Shown piece after piece: positions 34,827 through 44,011 of a stretch of 64,000 nt of DNA. Numbering within the stretch: the stretch's first letter is position 1; the number at the start of each line of letters is the position of its first letter. The notes beneath the pieces are model-generated. The model saw nothing but the letters and a program-made list of their open reading frames with translations, did no database searches and was not told where the DNA came from. Made by a program: the position numbers and the translations under genes. This DNA comes from CAVWCW01 sp963753615 (lineage in GTDB: Bacteria; Pseudomonadota; Gammaproteobacteria; Chromatiales; Chromatiaceae), in the NCBI GenBank assembly GCA_963753615.1, contig CAVWCW010000021.1:1-64000 (forward strand), given 5' to 3'.

Positions 34827-35934
34827 GGACCGGGCCTGCATGGCTCGGGCCATCGCCCTGGCCCGGCGCGGTCTCTTTACCACTGACCCCAATCCCCGCG
34901 TGGGCTGCGTGCTGGTGCGTGCCGGCCGGATGGTGGGCGAGGGCTTCCATCGCCGGGCCGGCGAACCCCACGCCGAACGCAATGCCCTGGCACAGGCCGG
35001 CAGTGCCGCCCGCGGCGCCACCGCCTATGTCTCCCTGGAGCCCTGTTGCCACCATGGCCGCACCCCGCCTTGCACCCGGGGCCTGATCGAGGCGGGGGTA
35101 GGGCGGGTGGTCGCCGCCATGCGCGACCCCAACCCGCGCGTCGCCGGCCAGGGCCTGGAACAGCTGCGGGCCGCCGGCATCGCGGTAGAGCAGGGCCTGC
35201 TAGAGACCGAGGCGCGGGCCCTGAATCCCGGCTTCATCCAACGAATGGAGCAGGGCAGGCCCTATCTGCGCTGCAAACTGGCGATGAGTCTCGACGGGCG
35301 CACCGCCATGGCCAGCGGGGAGAGCCAATGGATCACCTCGCCGGCGGCCCGCGCTGATGTCCAGCGGCTGCGGGCCCGCAGTTCGGCCATCGTGACCGGG
35401 GTGGAAACCGTGCTGGCGGACGACCCATCCATGAACGTGCGCCTGAGCGCCGGGGCGTTGTGGGGCATGGACCCAGGCGACTCGGTGCGCCAGCCCCTGC
35501 GGGTGGTGCTGGACTCGCGCCTGCGCATGCCGCCCACGGCCCGCATGCTGGAGTTGCCGGGACGCACTCTGGTGCTGCATAGCGGCGAGCGTCCGGCCGT
35601 CGCCGCCGCCCTGACCGCCGCTGGCGCCGAGCTTGCGCAGGTGCCGGCGGCCCAGGGCCGGGTCGACTTGGCTGCCGCCCTGTCCCATCTGGCGGCGCGC
35701 GAGGTCAACGAGGTGCTGCTCGAAACCGGGCCCACCCTGGCCGGCGCCGCCCTGGCCCGGGGTCTGGTCGACGAGTTGATCGTCTACCTGGCCCCCCACG
35801 TCATGGGAGACGGCGCCCGCGGCCTGTTCCACCTGCCCGGGCTGGAGCGCATGGAGCAGCGCGTCGGCTTGGAGATCATAGACGTTCGGGCGGTCGGCCC
35901 GGATTGGCGCATCACCGCCCGCCCCGCGGGCTAG
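34813..35934 (+). CDS. ribD: Bifunctional riboflavin deaminase/reductase RibD
   Basis: 373 residues. The N-terminal deaminase has the zinc site in PHAERNAL and PCCHHGRTPPC; most homologues have PCSHxGRTPPC, so one Ser is Cys. The reductase begins near residue 145 (YLRCKLAMSLDGRTAMASGES, WITSPAARADVQRLRA) and ends with a GDGARGLF block. Together they convert the GTP cyclohydrolase product to 5-amino-6-ribitylaminouracil phosphate. ATG 34813 is chosen over the TTG at 34801; AAAAGG precedes it. Second gene of the riboflavin string. Confidence 0.94.
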   Translation: MPSPEDRACMARAIALARRGLFTTDPNPRVGCVLVRAGRMVGEGFHRRAGEPHAERNALAQAGSAARGATAYVSLEPCCHHGRTPPCTRGLIEAGVGRVVAAMRDPNPRVAGQGLEQLRAAGIAVEQGLLETEARALNPGFIQRMEQGRPYLRCKLAMSLDGRTAMASGESQWITSPAARADVQRLRARSSAIVTGVETVLADDPSMNVRLSAGALWGMDPGDSVRQPLRVVLDSRLRMPPTARMLELPGRTLVLHSGERPAVAAALTAAGAELAQVPAAQGRVDLAAALSHLAAREVNEVLLETGPTLAGAALARGLVDELIVYLAPHVMGDGARGLFHLPGLERMEQRVGLEIIDVRAVGPDWRITARPAG

Positions 35935-35947
35935 GGGGAGCAACATC

Positions 35948-36610
35948 ATGTTTACCGGCATCATTCAAGCCATTGGCGAGGTCCAGCGATTGGAGCCCAG
36001 GGGTGGGGATCTGCGCCTGCATCTTCGCACCGGCAAACTCGACCTGAGTGCGGTCGAACGCGGTGACAGCATCGCCGTCAACGGCGTCTGCCTTACCGCC
36101 ATCGACCTGCCTGGAAACGGTTTCGCCGCCGATGTTTCCCGCGAAACGCTCTCCCTGACCTCCCTGGGGGGGCTGAAACCTGGCAGCCGGGTTAATCTGG
36201 AGACGGCGCTGACCCTGGCCACCCCTTTGGGCGGACACCTGGTGAGCGGTCACGTGGACGGCCTGGGCGAGGTCCTGGAGCGTAGCGACGACGCCCGCTC
36301 GGTGCGCTTTCGCATTCAGGCCCCGGCGGAGCTGGCCCGTTACATCGCCCACAAGGGTTCGATCTGCGTCGACGGTACCAGCCTGACGGTGAATGCGGTG
36401 GACGGCCGGGTATTCGAGCTCAATATCGTCCCCCATACCCTGCAAGAGACCATCATGGGCGACTATGGAAGCGGCACCCGCGTCAACCTCGAGGTGGATC
36501 TGATCGCCCGCTACCTGGAACGCCTCCTGCTGGGCGAGCGTGCCGCCGTTCCAGGGACTTCGGGGATCACCCAGGAAATGCTCGCAGAGCACGGCTTCAT
36601 CAAGACCTGA
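35948..36610 (+). CDS. ribE: Riboflavin synthase alpha chain
   Basis: 220 residues made of two homologous lumazine-binding barrels: MFTGIIQAIGEV with NGVCLT (first) and HLVSGHVDGLGEV with DGTSLTVN (second). It dismutates two lumazine molecules to riboflavin. GGGGGAG lies 5 nt before the ATG. It starts 13 bp after ribD. Confidence 0.96.
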   Translation: MFTGIIQAIGEVQRLEPRGGDLRLHLRTGKLDLSAVERGDSIAVNGVCLTAIDLPGNGFAADVSRETLSLTSLGGLKPGSRVNLETALTLATPLGGHLVSGHVDGLGEVLERSDDARSVRFRIQAPAELARYIAHKGSICVDGTSLTVNAVDGRVFELNIVPHTLQETIMGDYGSGTRVNLEVDLIARYLERLLLGERAAVPGTSGITQEMLAEHGFIKT

Positions 36611-36670
36611 TCCGGCCGGCTGCCGCCCATTACCCGATGTCGGCCGCGTTTATATAAGCGGCTGCGGTCT

Positions 36671-36683
36671 GTTACAATTCCGC
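36671..36683 (+). promoter_or_regulatory. Candidate promoter upstream of ribB(A)
   Basis: TACAAT (36673-36678) as -10, with TTTATA (36649-36654) 18 bp upstream as -35. The 13-mer GTTACAATTCCGC is repeated exactly upstream of ribH (37906). No FMN riboswitch fold is recognised in the 140-bp gap. Confidence 0.45.
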
Positions 36684-36750
36684 TTCTGCCCGCCGGGTGC
36701 TGCCATTGCAGCGCCGGTGTCACAAGTTCCACCGGAATTACTGCAGGCTC

Positions 36751-37865
36751 ATGGCTCTCAACAGCACCGAAGAAATCATCCAGGATATACGCCAGGGTAA
36801 GATGGTTGTCATCATGGATGATGAGGACCGGGAGAACGAAGGCGACCTGCTGATGGCCGCCGAGGCGGTCACCCCTGAGGCGATCAATTTCATGGCGCGT
36901 TACGGACGCGGTCTGATCTGCCTGACCCTCACCAAGGATCGATGCCAGCAGCTGCGGCTGCCGCTGATGGTCAATGCCAACGAGTCCCTTCACGCGACCA
37001 ACTTCACCGTTTCCATCGAGGCGGCAGAGGGCGTAACCACCGGCATCTCTGCGGCGGACCGGGCCACCACCGTGCGGGCTGCGGTCAAGCCCGATGCCCA
37101 GCCCCGGGATCTGGTGCAGCCCGGGCACATCTTTCCCCTCATGGCGCAGCCGGGCGGGGTGCTGGTTCGGGCCGGCCATACCGAAGCCGGCTGCGACCTG
37201 GCGCGGCTGGCAGGGCTGAGCCCGGCAGCGGTGATCGTCGAGATTCTCAATGAGGACGGCAGCATGGCCCGGCGCCCGGATCTCGAGCGTGTTCGCTCGC
37301 GAGCACGGGCTGAAAATGGGCACCATCGAGGACCTGATCGAATATCGGGTGCGCAACGAAAAGACCATCGAACGCCTCAACGAGTGCATGCTGCGAGACC
37401 GAGTTCGGCGAATTTCGGGTCATCGCCTATCAGGATTGCATCGACAACGAGGTGCACCTGGCCTTGACCATGGGCGAGCTTAGCCCTGAACGCCCAGCCC
37501 TGGTGCGGGTGCACATGCAGAACACCCTGTGCGATCTGTTTTCCACCAGTCGCGCCGATTGCCCTTGGCCCCTGCACAGCGCACTGCGCCAGATCGCCGA
37601 GGCAGGGGAGGGCGCGGTGGTGGTGCTGCGTAACCACGACACGGCGCGCGAACTGGTACAGCGCATTTCCGACTACCAGCTACACGATGCGGAAGACAAG
37701 GTGCCGGTGCGCGATCCGGACCGGGAACTGCGCACCTACGGCGTCGGCGCCCAGATTATCGGCGATCTCGGCATCCGCAAGATGCGGGTGCTGAGTGCCC
37801 CCTGGAGCATCCACGGCTTGGCGGGCTTCGGCCTGGAAGTGGTCGAATACGTGGACTGCCAGTAA
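36751..37865 (+). CDS. ribB: DHBP synthase with degenerate GTP-cyclohydrolase-II-like domain (RibBA/RibBX type; frame broken twice)
   Basis: About 370 residues once two extra bases (near 37288 and 37391-37395) are removed. The N-terminal RibB domain is complete: MDDEDRENEGDLLMAAE, ANESLHATNFTVSIEA, TTGISAADRATT and GHTEAGCDLARLAGL. It makes dihydroxybutanone phosphate from ribulose 5-phosphate. The C-terminal domain has the RibA fold but not its active site: where RibA has zinc-binding GDxxxSxRCDCG it reads LCDLFSTSRADCPWPL, and the RQEGRGIGL loop is replaced by LRNHDTARELVQ. This matches the proteobacterial RibBX-type variant, so a separate ribA is expected elsewhere. Both breaks are single-base insertions and probably assembly errors. 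Confidence 0.9.
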
Positions 37866-37905
37866 ATCGGGCCGCCCGCGCGCTTCGCGGTGCCGCGCCG
37901 CTTCG

Positions 37906-37918
37906 GTTACAATTCCGC
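37906..37918 (+). promoter_or_regulatory. Candidate -10 region upstream of ribH
   Basis: GTTACAATTCCGC, identical to the block before ribB(A), containing TACAAT at 37908-37913. It is 94 nt before the ribH start; the -35 is poor. Confidence 0.4.
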
Positions 37919-38011
37919 CCCGGTCGCGGGGTTTTCCGCGGCACCTTTGCCCGCTCCATCCACCAAGGCCGGGCGCTTCGGCGCCGGCCCCGAGCAGACG
38001 AGAATTAAGCT

Positions 38012-38482
38012 ATGACGGTCGAGACTATCGAAGGCGCAATGATTGTGGAAAACGCCCGCTTTTGTTTGGTAGTGGCGCGCTTCAACAGCTTTATCGTCGA
38101 GAGCCTGTTGGCCGGAGCCATCGATACCCTCAAGCGCCACGGTGCCGTCGATTCCGACATCACCGTGGTACGGGTGCCGGGTGCCTTCGAGATGCCGCTG
38201 GCCCTGGAGAAGATCGCCGCCAAGGGCCAGTATGACGCCATCGTCGCCCTCGGTGCGGTGATTCGGGGCGGCACCCCGCATTTCGATTACGTGGCGGGCG
38301 AGTGCGTCAAGGGTATGGCCCAGGTCAGCCTGTCCCACGGCGTGCCCATCGCCTTCGGCGTGCTCACCGTCGACAGCATCGAGCAGGCCATCGAGCGCGC
38401 TGGCACCAAAGCCGGCAATAAAGGAGCCGAGGCCACCCTGTCGGCGATCGAGATGGTCAACCTGCTGCGCCAGCTCGACTGA
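38012..38482 (+). CDS. ribH: 6,7-dimethyl-8-ribityllumazine synthase
   Basis: 156 residues; condenses aminoribityl-uracil with dihydroxybutanone phosphate. Blocks present: VVARFNSFIVESLLAGA, VRVPGAFEMPLA, ALGAVIRGGTPHFDYVA with the catalytic His, and TVDSIEQAIERAGTKAGNKG. The stop overlaps the nusB start (TGATG). Confidence 0.97.
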   Translation: MTVETIEGAMIVENARFCLVVARFNSFIVESLLAGAIDTLKRHGAVDSDITVVRVPGAFEMPLALEKIAAKGQYDAIVALGAVIRGGTPHFDYVAGECVKGMAQVSLSHGVPIAFGVLTVDSIEQAIERAGTKAGNKGAEATLSAIEMVNLLRQLD

Positions 38483-38928
38483 TGAGCCGCAAGCGCAGTC
38501 AGGCGAGGCTGCATTCGGTGCAGGCCCTGTACCAGTGGCAGATGACCGGCCAGGACGTGTCCGAGGTGGAGCGCCAGTTCCTGGCCGAACAAGACCTCCG
38601 TGGCTTTGACGTCGGCTATTTTCACGATCTGTTGCACGGGGTGCCGGCCCACCTCAATCGCCTCGACGAGGCCTTGGGGCCGCTGTTGGATCGGTCCATC
38701 GCCAGTGTCGACCCGGTGGAACGCGCGATCCTGCGCCTTGGCGCCTACGAGCTTTTGAAACACCCGGAAATCCCCTACCGGGTGGTGATCAACGAGGCGG
38801 TGGAGTTGGCAAAGACGTTCGGCGCCACCGATGGCCATAAGTACGTCAACGGCGTGCTCGACCGCATGGCCCGCCAGGTGCGCGAGGTCGAGATGGGTGC
38901 GCGCGCCAAGGGCGGCCCAGGGCGCTGA
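38482..38928 (+). CDS. nusB: Transcription antitermination factor NusB
   Basis: 148 residues, all-helical. Start RKRSQARLHSVQALYQWQMTG and C-terminal VVINEAVELAKTFGATDGHKYVNGVLDRMA are diagnostic. It binds boxA with S10 for rRNA antitermination. Coupled to ribH by an overlapping start/stop, as is common in gammaproteobacteria. Confidence 0.97.
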   Translation: MSRKRSQARLHSVQALYQWQMTGQDVSEVERQFLAEQDLRGFDVGYFHDLLHGVPAHLNRLDEALGPLLDRSIASVDPVERAILRLGAYELLKHPEIPYRVVINEAVELAKTFGATDGHKYVNGVLDRMARQVREVEMGARAKGGPGR

Positions 38929-38939
38929 GTGCCGCGACC

Positions 38940-39935
38940 GTGAGCGCCCCAGACCCCCGGCCCGGCGGCGGCTCAGAGTTCGACCTGATCCGCGAGTACT
39001 TCTCCGGCCTGGGCGTTCGCGCCGACGTGGCCCTGGGGGTCGGAGACGACTGCGCCCTGCTGCAGCCGCCGCCCGGTCTCCAATTGGCGCTCACCACCGA
39101 CACCCTGGTCTCCGGAGTGCACTTCCTCCCCGACTGCGATCCCGAATCCCTTGGCCACAAGGCCCTGGCGGTCAACCTCAGCGACCTGGCCGCAATGGGG
39201 GCGGAGCCGGCCTGGATCGGTCTGGGGCTCACCCTGCCGACCCCGGACCGGTGCTGGCTGCAAGGCTTCAGCCGCGGTTTGGGCAGGCTGGTGCGTTGCC
39301 ATGACCTGCAGCTGGTGGGCGGGGATACCACTCGCGGCCCCCTGGCTATCTGCATCCAGGCCATTGGCTTCTGCCCGCCGGGCCAAGCCCTGACCCGGGC
39401 CGGGGCGCGCCCCGGGGATCGGGTGCTTGTCAGCGGCACCCTGGGGGACGCCGGCCTCGCCCTTCAGGCCGCCGACGTGCCTTTGGCCCCGTCAGAGCGG
39501 GCTCTGGTCCAGGCACGCCTGGATCGACCCAGTCCGCGGGTCCAATTGGGGCTGGCCCTGCGCGGTCTGGCCACAGCGGCGGTGGACATCTCCGACGGTC
39601 TGGCCGCCGATCTTGGCCATATCCTAGCCGCCAGCGGGGTAGGGGCCCATGTGGAGTTGCAGCGCCTGCCGCTGAGCGCACCGGTGCGGCGCCGGGTGCT
39701 TGAGGCGGGCGACTGGGGGTTGCCCCTGGCCGCCGGCGACGACTACGAGTTGTGTGTCTGCGTGCCTGCGGGACTGGAGGCGGCGGCGCTCCGGCTGGGG
39801 CGGGACCTCGGCTGCGGCCTGACCGCGGTCGGCGTCATCGAGACCGAGCCCGGATTGCGCTGTTTCCTGCCAGACGGCGGCGCGCTGGCGGCGCCCCTTG
39901 GATACGACCATTTTTCCCCGCATGGCGAGGCCTGA
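38940..39935 (+). CDS. thiL: Thiamine-monophosphate kinase
   Basis: 331 residues, GTG start at 38940. Phosphorylates thiamine phosphate to the active diphosphate. Metal/ATP-binding blocks GVGDDCALLQ, TTDTLVSGVHF, NLSDLAAMGAEPAW, GGDTTRGP and AVDISDGLAADLGHI are intact. The stop overlaps the pgpA start by 14 nt, placing both in one operon with nusB. Confidence 0.96.
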   Translation: MSAPDPRPGGGSEFDLIREYFSGLGVRADVALGVGDDCALLQPPPGLQLALTTDTLVSGVHFLPDCDPESLGHKALAVNLSDLAAMGAEPAWIGLGLTLPTPDRCWLQGFSRGLGRLVRCHDLQLVGGDTTRGPLAICIQAIGFCPPGQALTRAGARPGDRVLVSGTLGDAGLALQAADVPLAPSERALVQARLDRPSPRVQLGLALRGLATAAVDISDGLAADLGHILAASGVGAHVELQRLPLSAPVRRRVLEAGDWGLPLAAGDDYELCVCVPAGLEAAALRLGRDLGCGLTAVGVIETEPGLRCFLPDGGALAAPLGYDHFSPHGEA

Positions 39936-40413
39936 GCAACCGCCGCCGAACTGGCGAAATCCGGTGCACCTGCTGGCTTTCGGCCTAGGCGCGGGGGCTG
40001 CTCCCCTGGCGCCAGGCACCTTCGGCACCCTGGTGGCATTTCCCCTGTACCTGACGCTGCAGCCCCTGGCCCTTGCCTGGTACCTGCTGGCATCGGCCCT
40101 GATGTTTGCAGCCGGCATTGCAATTTGCGGCAAGGCCAGCCGCGACCTCGGGGTGCACGACCACTCGGGTATCGTCTGGGACGAGATCGTCGGCTATCTG
40201 GTAACCATGGCCGCGGCACCGGCCGGCTGGCTCTGGATGTTGTTCGGGTTCGCCCTGTTCCGTTTCTTCGACATTCTCAAGCCATGGCCCATTCGCTGGG
40301 CGGACCGGCGGGTGACGGGTGGCCTGGGTATCATGCTGGACGATCTGCTGGCTGGCGCTTATGCTTGGCTTTGCCTGCAGGGCTTGGCCCTCACGCCCTG
40401 GTCCGGTGGCTGA
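39922..40413 (+). CDS. pgpA: Phosphatidylglycerophosphatase A
   Basis: 163 residues. Inner-membrane enzyme removing phosphate from phosphatidylglycerol phosphate. Family blocks: LAFGLGAGAAPLAPGTFGTL, HDHSGIVWDEIVGYL (acidic metal ligands) and FRFFDILKPWPIRWADRRV with GGLGIMLDDLLAG. Three or four membrane segments. The ATG 39922 overlaps thiL. Confidence 0.95.
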   Translation: MARPEQPPPNWRNPVHLLAFGLGAGAAPLAPGTFGTLVAFPLYLTLQPLALAWYLLASALMFAAGIAICGKASRDLGVHDHSGIVWDEIVGYLVTMAAAPAGWLWMLFGFALFRFFDILKPWPIRWADRRVTGGLGIMLDDLLAGAYAWLCLQGLALTPWSGG

Positions 40414-40430
40414 TGGAGGTAATCAACAAG

Positions 40431-41090
40431 ATGCGAGCGCTGGAACTTTGCCGCCGGCTGGCCGCCGCCGGGTTGCTATTGCTCACCGCGGGTGTGGTTC
40501 GAGCCGAGCCCAATATCAGGGTCCTGGCCCTGTTTCCTGGGAAGGCGATGCTGGCGGTGGATGGCAGCAACACGCTGCTGGCCGAGGGCGAGACCGGGCC
40601 CGCCGGTATTCGGCTCATTTCCGCCAGCAGCAAGCAGGCAGTGATCGATATCGACGGTCGCCGTCAGTCTTTCGGCCTTGGTGACCATATCGGCGGCAGT
40701 TACGCGGCGCCCGAGCTTGCCGAGGCCCGCATCCAGCGCAACTCCCAGGGAGCCTTTATCTCTGACGGCGTGATCAACGGCCGCCGAGTGCGGATGATGG
40801 TGGATACCGGGGCAACGGTGGTGGCGCTGAATTCCGCCGATGCCGATCGCCTCGACATAGACTACGAAAACGATGGCCGCCCGAGCATGGTGACGACCGC
40901 TTCAGGTACAGTGCCGGCGTATGCGCTGACCCTGGATCGGGTGCGTATCGGCAATATCGAGCAGCGCAATGTGCAGGCGGTGGTGATGAGCGGAGGTCAC
41001 CCGCCTTTGGTGCTGCTGGGCCAGACGTTTCTCAGGCGGGTGAAGATCCAGGATCGTGGCAACCTGATGGTGCTGCAGGCGAAATATTGA
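40431..41090 (+). CDS. Exported retropepsin-like aspartic protease
   Basis: 219 residues with a signal peptide (AAAGLLLLTAGVVRA, cleavage near residue 21). The N-terminal 100 residues are an uncharacterised beta-rich domain (IRVLALFPGKAMLAVDG). The C-terminal 120 residues are a clan AA retropepsin fold with the catalytic MMVDTGATVVALNS and the closing LLGQTFLRRVKI. ATG 40431 is preferred because GGAGGT lies 10 nt upstream; ATG 40413 contains that box in its own first codons. Such proteins work as homodimers in the periplasm; substrates unknown. Starts 17 bp after pgpA. Confidence 0.88.
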   Translation: MRALELCRRLAAAGLLLLTAGVVRAEPNIRVLALFPGKAMLAVDGSNTLLAEGETGPAGIRLISASSKQAVIDIDGRRQSFGLGDHIGGSYAAPELAEARIQRNSQGAFISDGVINGRRVRMMVDTGATVVALNSADADRLDIDYENDGRPSMVTTASGTVPAYALTLDRVRIGNIEQRNVQAVVMSGGHPPLVLLGQTFLRRVKIQDRGNLMVLQAKY

Positions 41091-41211
41091 ATTCGCTGGG
41101 CGCCCCCCGGGTAAAGCCGATCACCGACGCTCGGTTTTTGAGCCGCCAACCAGCCTGGAACCGGAGCCGTAGGTCGAGCCCCCGGAAGCCCTGGATACTG
41201 GTCCTGTCTCG

Positions 41212-42039
41212 CTAGCGAACCGGGTCGATCTCTTTGTCGCGCTCAATCAGGGCGTACGCCGAGTGGTTGTGGATCGACTCGAAATTCTCCGATTCCACCA
41301 CGTAGGCGCTGATGCGCTCGTCGCTGTTGAGGCGCGCGGCGACATCTCGCACCATGTCTTCCACGAACTTGGGATTGTCGTAGGCGCGCTCGGTCACATA
41401 CTTCTCGTCCGGACGCTTGAGCAGCCCGTACAGCTCGCAGGACGCCTCTTTCTCCACCAGTTCGATCACCTCCTCGATCCAGACGAAACCGTTGGTACGT
41501 ACCTGGACCGTGACGTGGGAACGCTGGTTGTGGGCCCCGTAAGCGGAGATTTCCTTGGAGCATGGGCACAGGCTGGTCACCGGCACCACCACCTTGATGA
41601 ACATCAGCGGCTTGCCCTGCTTGATCTCGCCGATCAGGGTGACGTCGTAGTCGAGCAGGCTTTCGACCCCGGACACGGGGGCGGTCTTATTGATGAAATA
41701 GGGGAAGTTCATCTCGATGTGGCCGGCATCCGCCTCCAGCCGCTCGGCCATCTCGGTCAGCATCTCCTTGAACGATTCCACGCCGATCTCGTTCTCGTGG
41801 CTGTTCAGAATCTGCACGAAGCGCGACATGTGCGTGCCCTTGAAGTTATGGGGCAGGTTCACGTACATGTTGAAGTTGGCAATGGTGTGCTGCTGGCCCG
41901 CGCTGCGGTCGCGCACCCGTACCGGGTGGCGGATGTCTTTTATGCCCACCTTGTTGATGGCGATACGCCGGGTGTCTGCGCTGCTCTGGACATCGGCGAT
42001 GGGGGCGGGGTTCAGGGCGGCCTGCGTAGCTGTCTTCAT
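41212..42039 (-). CDS. folE2: GTP cyclohydrolase FolE2 (type IB)
   Basis: 275 residues. Makes 7,8-dihydroneopterin triphosphate for folate (and queuosine). The FolE2 signature is VTSLCPCSKEISAYGAHNQRS with the metal-binding Cys, and FVEDMVRDVAARLN, HNHSAYALIE near the C-terminus. FolE2 can use metals other than zinc and often stands in for FolE under zinc limitation. Start ATG 42039 yields MKTATQAAL. The roughly 300-bp region upstream (42040-42337) has no gene; no convincing Zur box is seen. Confidence 0.95.
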   Translation of the reverse strand: MKTATQAALNPAPIADVQSSADTRRIAINKVGIKDIRHPVRVRDRSAGQQHTIANFNMYVNLPHNFKGTHMSRFVQILNSHENEIGVESFKEMLTEMAERLEADAGHIEMNFPYFINKTAPVSGVESLLDYDVTLIGEIKQGKPLMFIKVVVPVTSLCPCSKEISAYGAHNQRSHVTVQVRTNGFVWIEEVIELVEKEASCELYGLLKRPDEKYVTERAYDNPKFVEDMVRDVAARLNSDERISAYVVESENFESIHNHSAYALIERDKEIDPVR

Positions 42040-42337
42040 GGTACCAATCCTCGATCGGCCCGGAAGAGCCGCCTTCGTATTAGTCGACTTAATGCGTCGG
42101 ATACTATTGGAAGCGCTTCGGGCGAACAACCGGCAGTTTTGCGGGTTATGATCCGGGGTGCAGCGATCGCTGGGGTCTGGGGCTGTCCGCGGAACGCGAA
42201 CCTTACATTATGCCGTCTTGGTATGGCCGCTTCAAGTTGCGGGGGGTTGTGTGCACCAAGTACGGAACTGGCCGCGGCACGAGCGCTGTCTTCGGTAGGG
42301 GCTGTTTCTTGGCCCAGGTCTCGGTGCGTTCCGCCGC

Positions 42338-43234
42338 TCAGTAGCTGCGGCCGACGATATACTGCGCAATCCAGCGCAGGGGGCTCGCCCCCGGGCCGAA
42401 CCCCTCCAGGCTACGTAGGGCTTCATCGCATAGCTCGGCGGCCTTCTGGCGCGCTTCCTCCAGGCCCAGCAAGGACGGGTAGGTGGGCTTGTCCCGCTTC
42501 TGGTCGGCCCCCTGGGTCTTGCCCAAGGTCTGGGTGTCGCCTTCCACGTCCAGGATATCGTCGCGAATCTGGAACGCCAAACCGATGCAGCCGGCATAGT
42601 GGTCCAGGCGGCGCAGCCGCTCGTCGTCGAGGCTCGCTCGCTGCAGACTGCCGAGGCGCACGCTGGCGCGGATCAGGGCCCCGGTCTTGTGAATGTGCAT
42701 GTTTTCCAGCTGCACCAAATCCAGCTCCTGGCCCACGGCATCCAGGTCCAAGGCCTGGCCGCCCGCCATGCCGCGGGATCCGCTGGCCAGCGCCAGCTGC
42801 TCGATCATCTGCAGCCGGGTCTCGGCCCCACCGCTGATCCGAGGATCACGGCTGAGGACCTGAAAGGCCAGGGATTGCAGGGCGTCGCCGGTGAGGATGG
42901 CGGTGGCCTCGTCGAAGGCCTTGTGGCAGCTCGGGCGGCCGCGGCGCAGGTCGTCGTCGTCCATTGGCGGAAGGTCGTCGTGGACCAAGGAGTACGCGTG
43001 AATCAGCTCCACTGCGCAGGCCGGCCCGTCCAATTGTTCCCGCTCCAGGCCCAGGGTCTGACCGGCTGCATACACCAGGGTCGGCCGGATACGCTTGCCG
43101 CCACCCAGCACCGCATAGCGCATGGCCTGATGCAGCCGCTGGGGCAGGGTCTCCGGGGGAGGCAGCCAGCCTTCGAGGGCCCGTTCGACCTGGGTCTGGC
43201 AGGCCTTCAGGTACGGCGTCAGTTCAGTCGCCAC
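42338..43234 (-). CDS. ispA: (2E,6E)-farnesyl diphosphate synthase
   Basis: 298 residues, trans-isoprenyl diphosphate synthase. Both aspartate-rich motifs are present: VHDDLPPMDDDDLRRG (first) and FQIRDDILDVEGD (second), with the GGKRIRP start block and KTGALIRASVRLG. Length and the residues before the first motif suit a C15 product. Overlaps xseB by 11 nt, the usual xseB-ispA order; dxs, often next, is not here. Confidence 0.94.
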   Translation of the reverse strand: MATELTPYLKACQTQVERALEGWLPPPETLPQRLHQAMRYAVLGGGKRIRPTLVYAAGQTLGLEREQLDGPACAVELIHAYSLVHDDLPPMDDDDLRRGRPSCHKAFDEATAILTGDALQSLAFQVLSRDPRISGGAETRLQMIEQLALASGSRGMAGGQALDLDAVGQELDLVQLENMHIHKTGALIRASVRLGSLQRASLDDERLRRLDHYAGCIGLAFQIRDDILDVEGDTQTLGKTQGADQKRDKPTYPSLLGLEEARQKAAELCDEALRSLEGFGPGASPLRWIAQYIVGRSY

Positions 43235-43460
43235 GCGCGAAGGGTTCCGCCTCGGCTTCCTTACCGTCCCCGCTGAGGATGCGAACCTTTTGCTCGGCTT
43301 CTTTCAGGGCCTTCTGGCAGGTCTTGGTCAGGCTGACGCCGCGCTCGAACGAGTGCAGAGAGTCCTCCAGGGACAGCTCGCCCCGCTCCAGGGTCTCGAC
43401 CAGGGATTCGAGTTCGGCCAAGGCGTCTTCGAAAGAGAGTTGTGGCTTGTCGTCGCTCAC
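43224..43460 (-). CDS. xseB: Exodeoxyribonuclease VII small subunit
   Basis: 78 residues with the XseB signature LSFEDALAELESLVETLERGELSLEDSLHSFERGVSL. It associates with XseA (not in the window). First gene of the xseB-ispA pair. Confidence 0.96.
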   Translation of the reverse strand: MSDDKPQLSFEDALAELESLVETLERGELSLEDSLHSFERGVSLTKTCQKALKEAEQKVRILSGDGKEAEAEPFARGD

Positions 43461-43540
43461 TCGTGAAATTCCTTGCTGAAAAGCGCGCTAACCCTAACCC
43501 AGTTGTCCGGCGGCGGTCAATCGGCGAGGCCGTTGCGGCC

Positions 43541-44011
43541 TCAGAGGTGGTGGCTGAACTGGCCGCGTTCGGCCGGGGCCATCAGCTCGTGGAACTGGCG
43601 CCCGCTCAGCTGTACCAGGGATTCGTGATCGCCGGCCTCGAACCAGACGTTGTCCTTGTCCCCCAGGCTGGTGTCCCATACCGTGTCGACCCCGTAGGCA
43701 AAGCCGACCGGTGGCACCGCCCCGGCCTCGCAGTCGGGAAACAGGGTGGTCAGCTCGTCCTCCTCGGCCATCGTCATCTCCCGCTTGAACAGGCGGTTGA
43801 GGCGATCCAGTTCGACGTGGTAGTCGGAGGGTACTACCACCAGCAGGAAGCCCTTGGCGTCTTTCAGCACCACGCCCTTGGCCAGACAGTCACCCGACAC
43901 ATGGGCGGCCTCTGCGGTTTCCATGCTCGAACCGGTGTGGGGGTGACGGCGCAGGGAGTACTTTGCCTCGTGTTCCTTCAGGTAAATTCGAAGTTTCTCT
44001 GCGATTGCCAT
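43541..44011 (-). CDS. YbaK/EbsC-family aminoacyl-tRNA deacylase-like protein
   Basis: 156 residues containing the YbaK/ProX editing fold: the conserved Lys in LAKGVVLKD, GFLLVVVPSDYHVELDRLN and the C-terminal GDKDNVWFEAGDHESLVQL. Such proteins hydrolyse mischarged tRNAs (for example Ala- or Cys-tRNA-Pro); substrate not inferable. ATG 44011 is the natural start (MAIAEKLRIYLKEH). Divergent from parE. Confidence 0.9.
   Translation of the reverse strand: MAIAEKLRIYLKEHEAKYSLRRHPHTGSSMETAEAAHVSGDCLAKGVVLKDAKGFLLVVVPSDYHVELDRLNRLFKREMTMAEEDELTTLFPDCEAGAVPPVGFAYGVDTVWDTSLGDKDNVWFEAGDHESLVQLSGRQFHELMAPAERGQFSHHL

Noticed and set aside
36611..36750. FMN riboswitch before ribB(A)
   Set aside because: The gap is too short and lacks the conserved RFN blocks.
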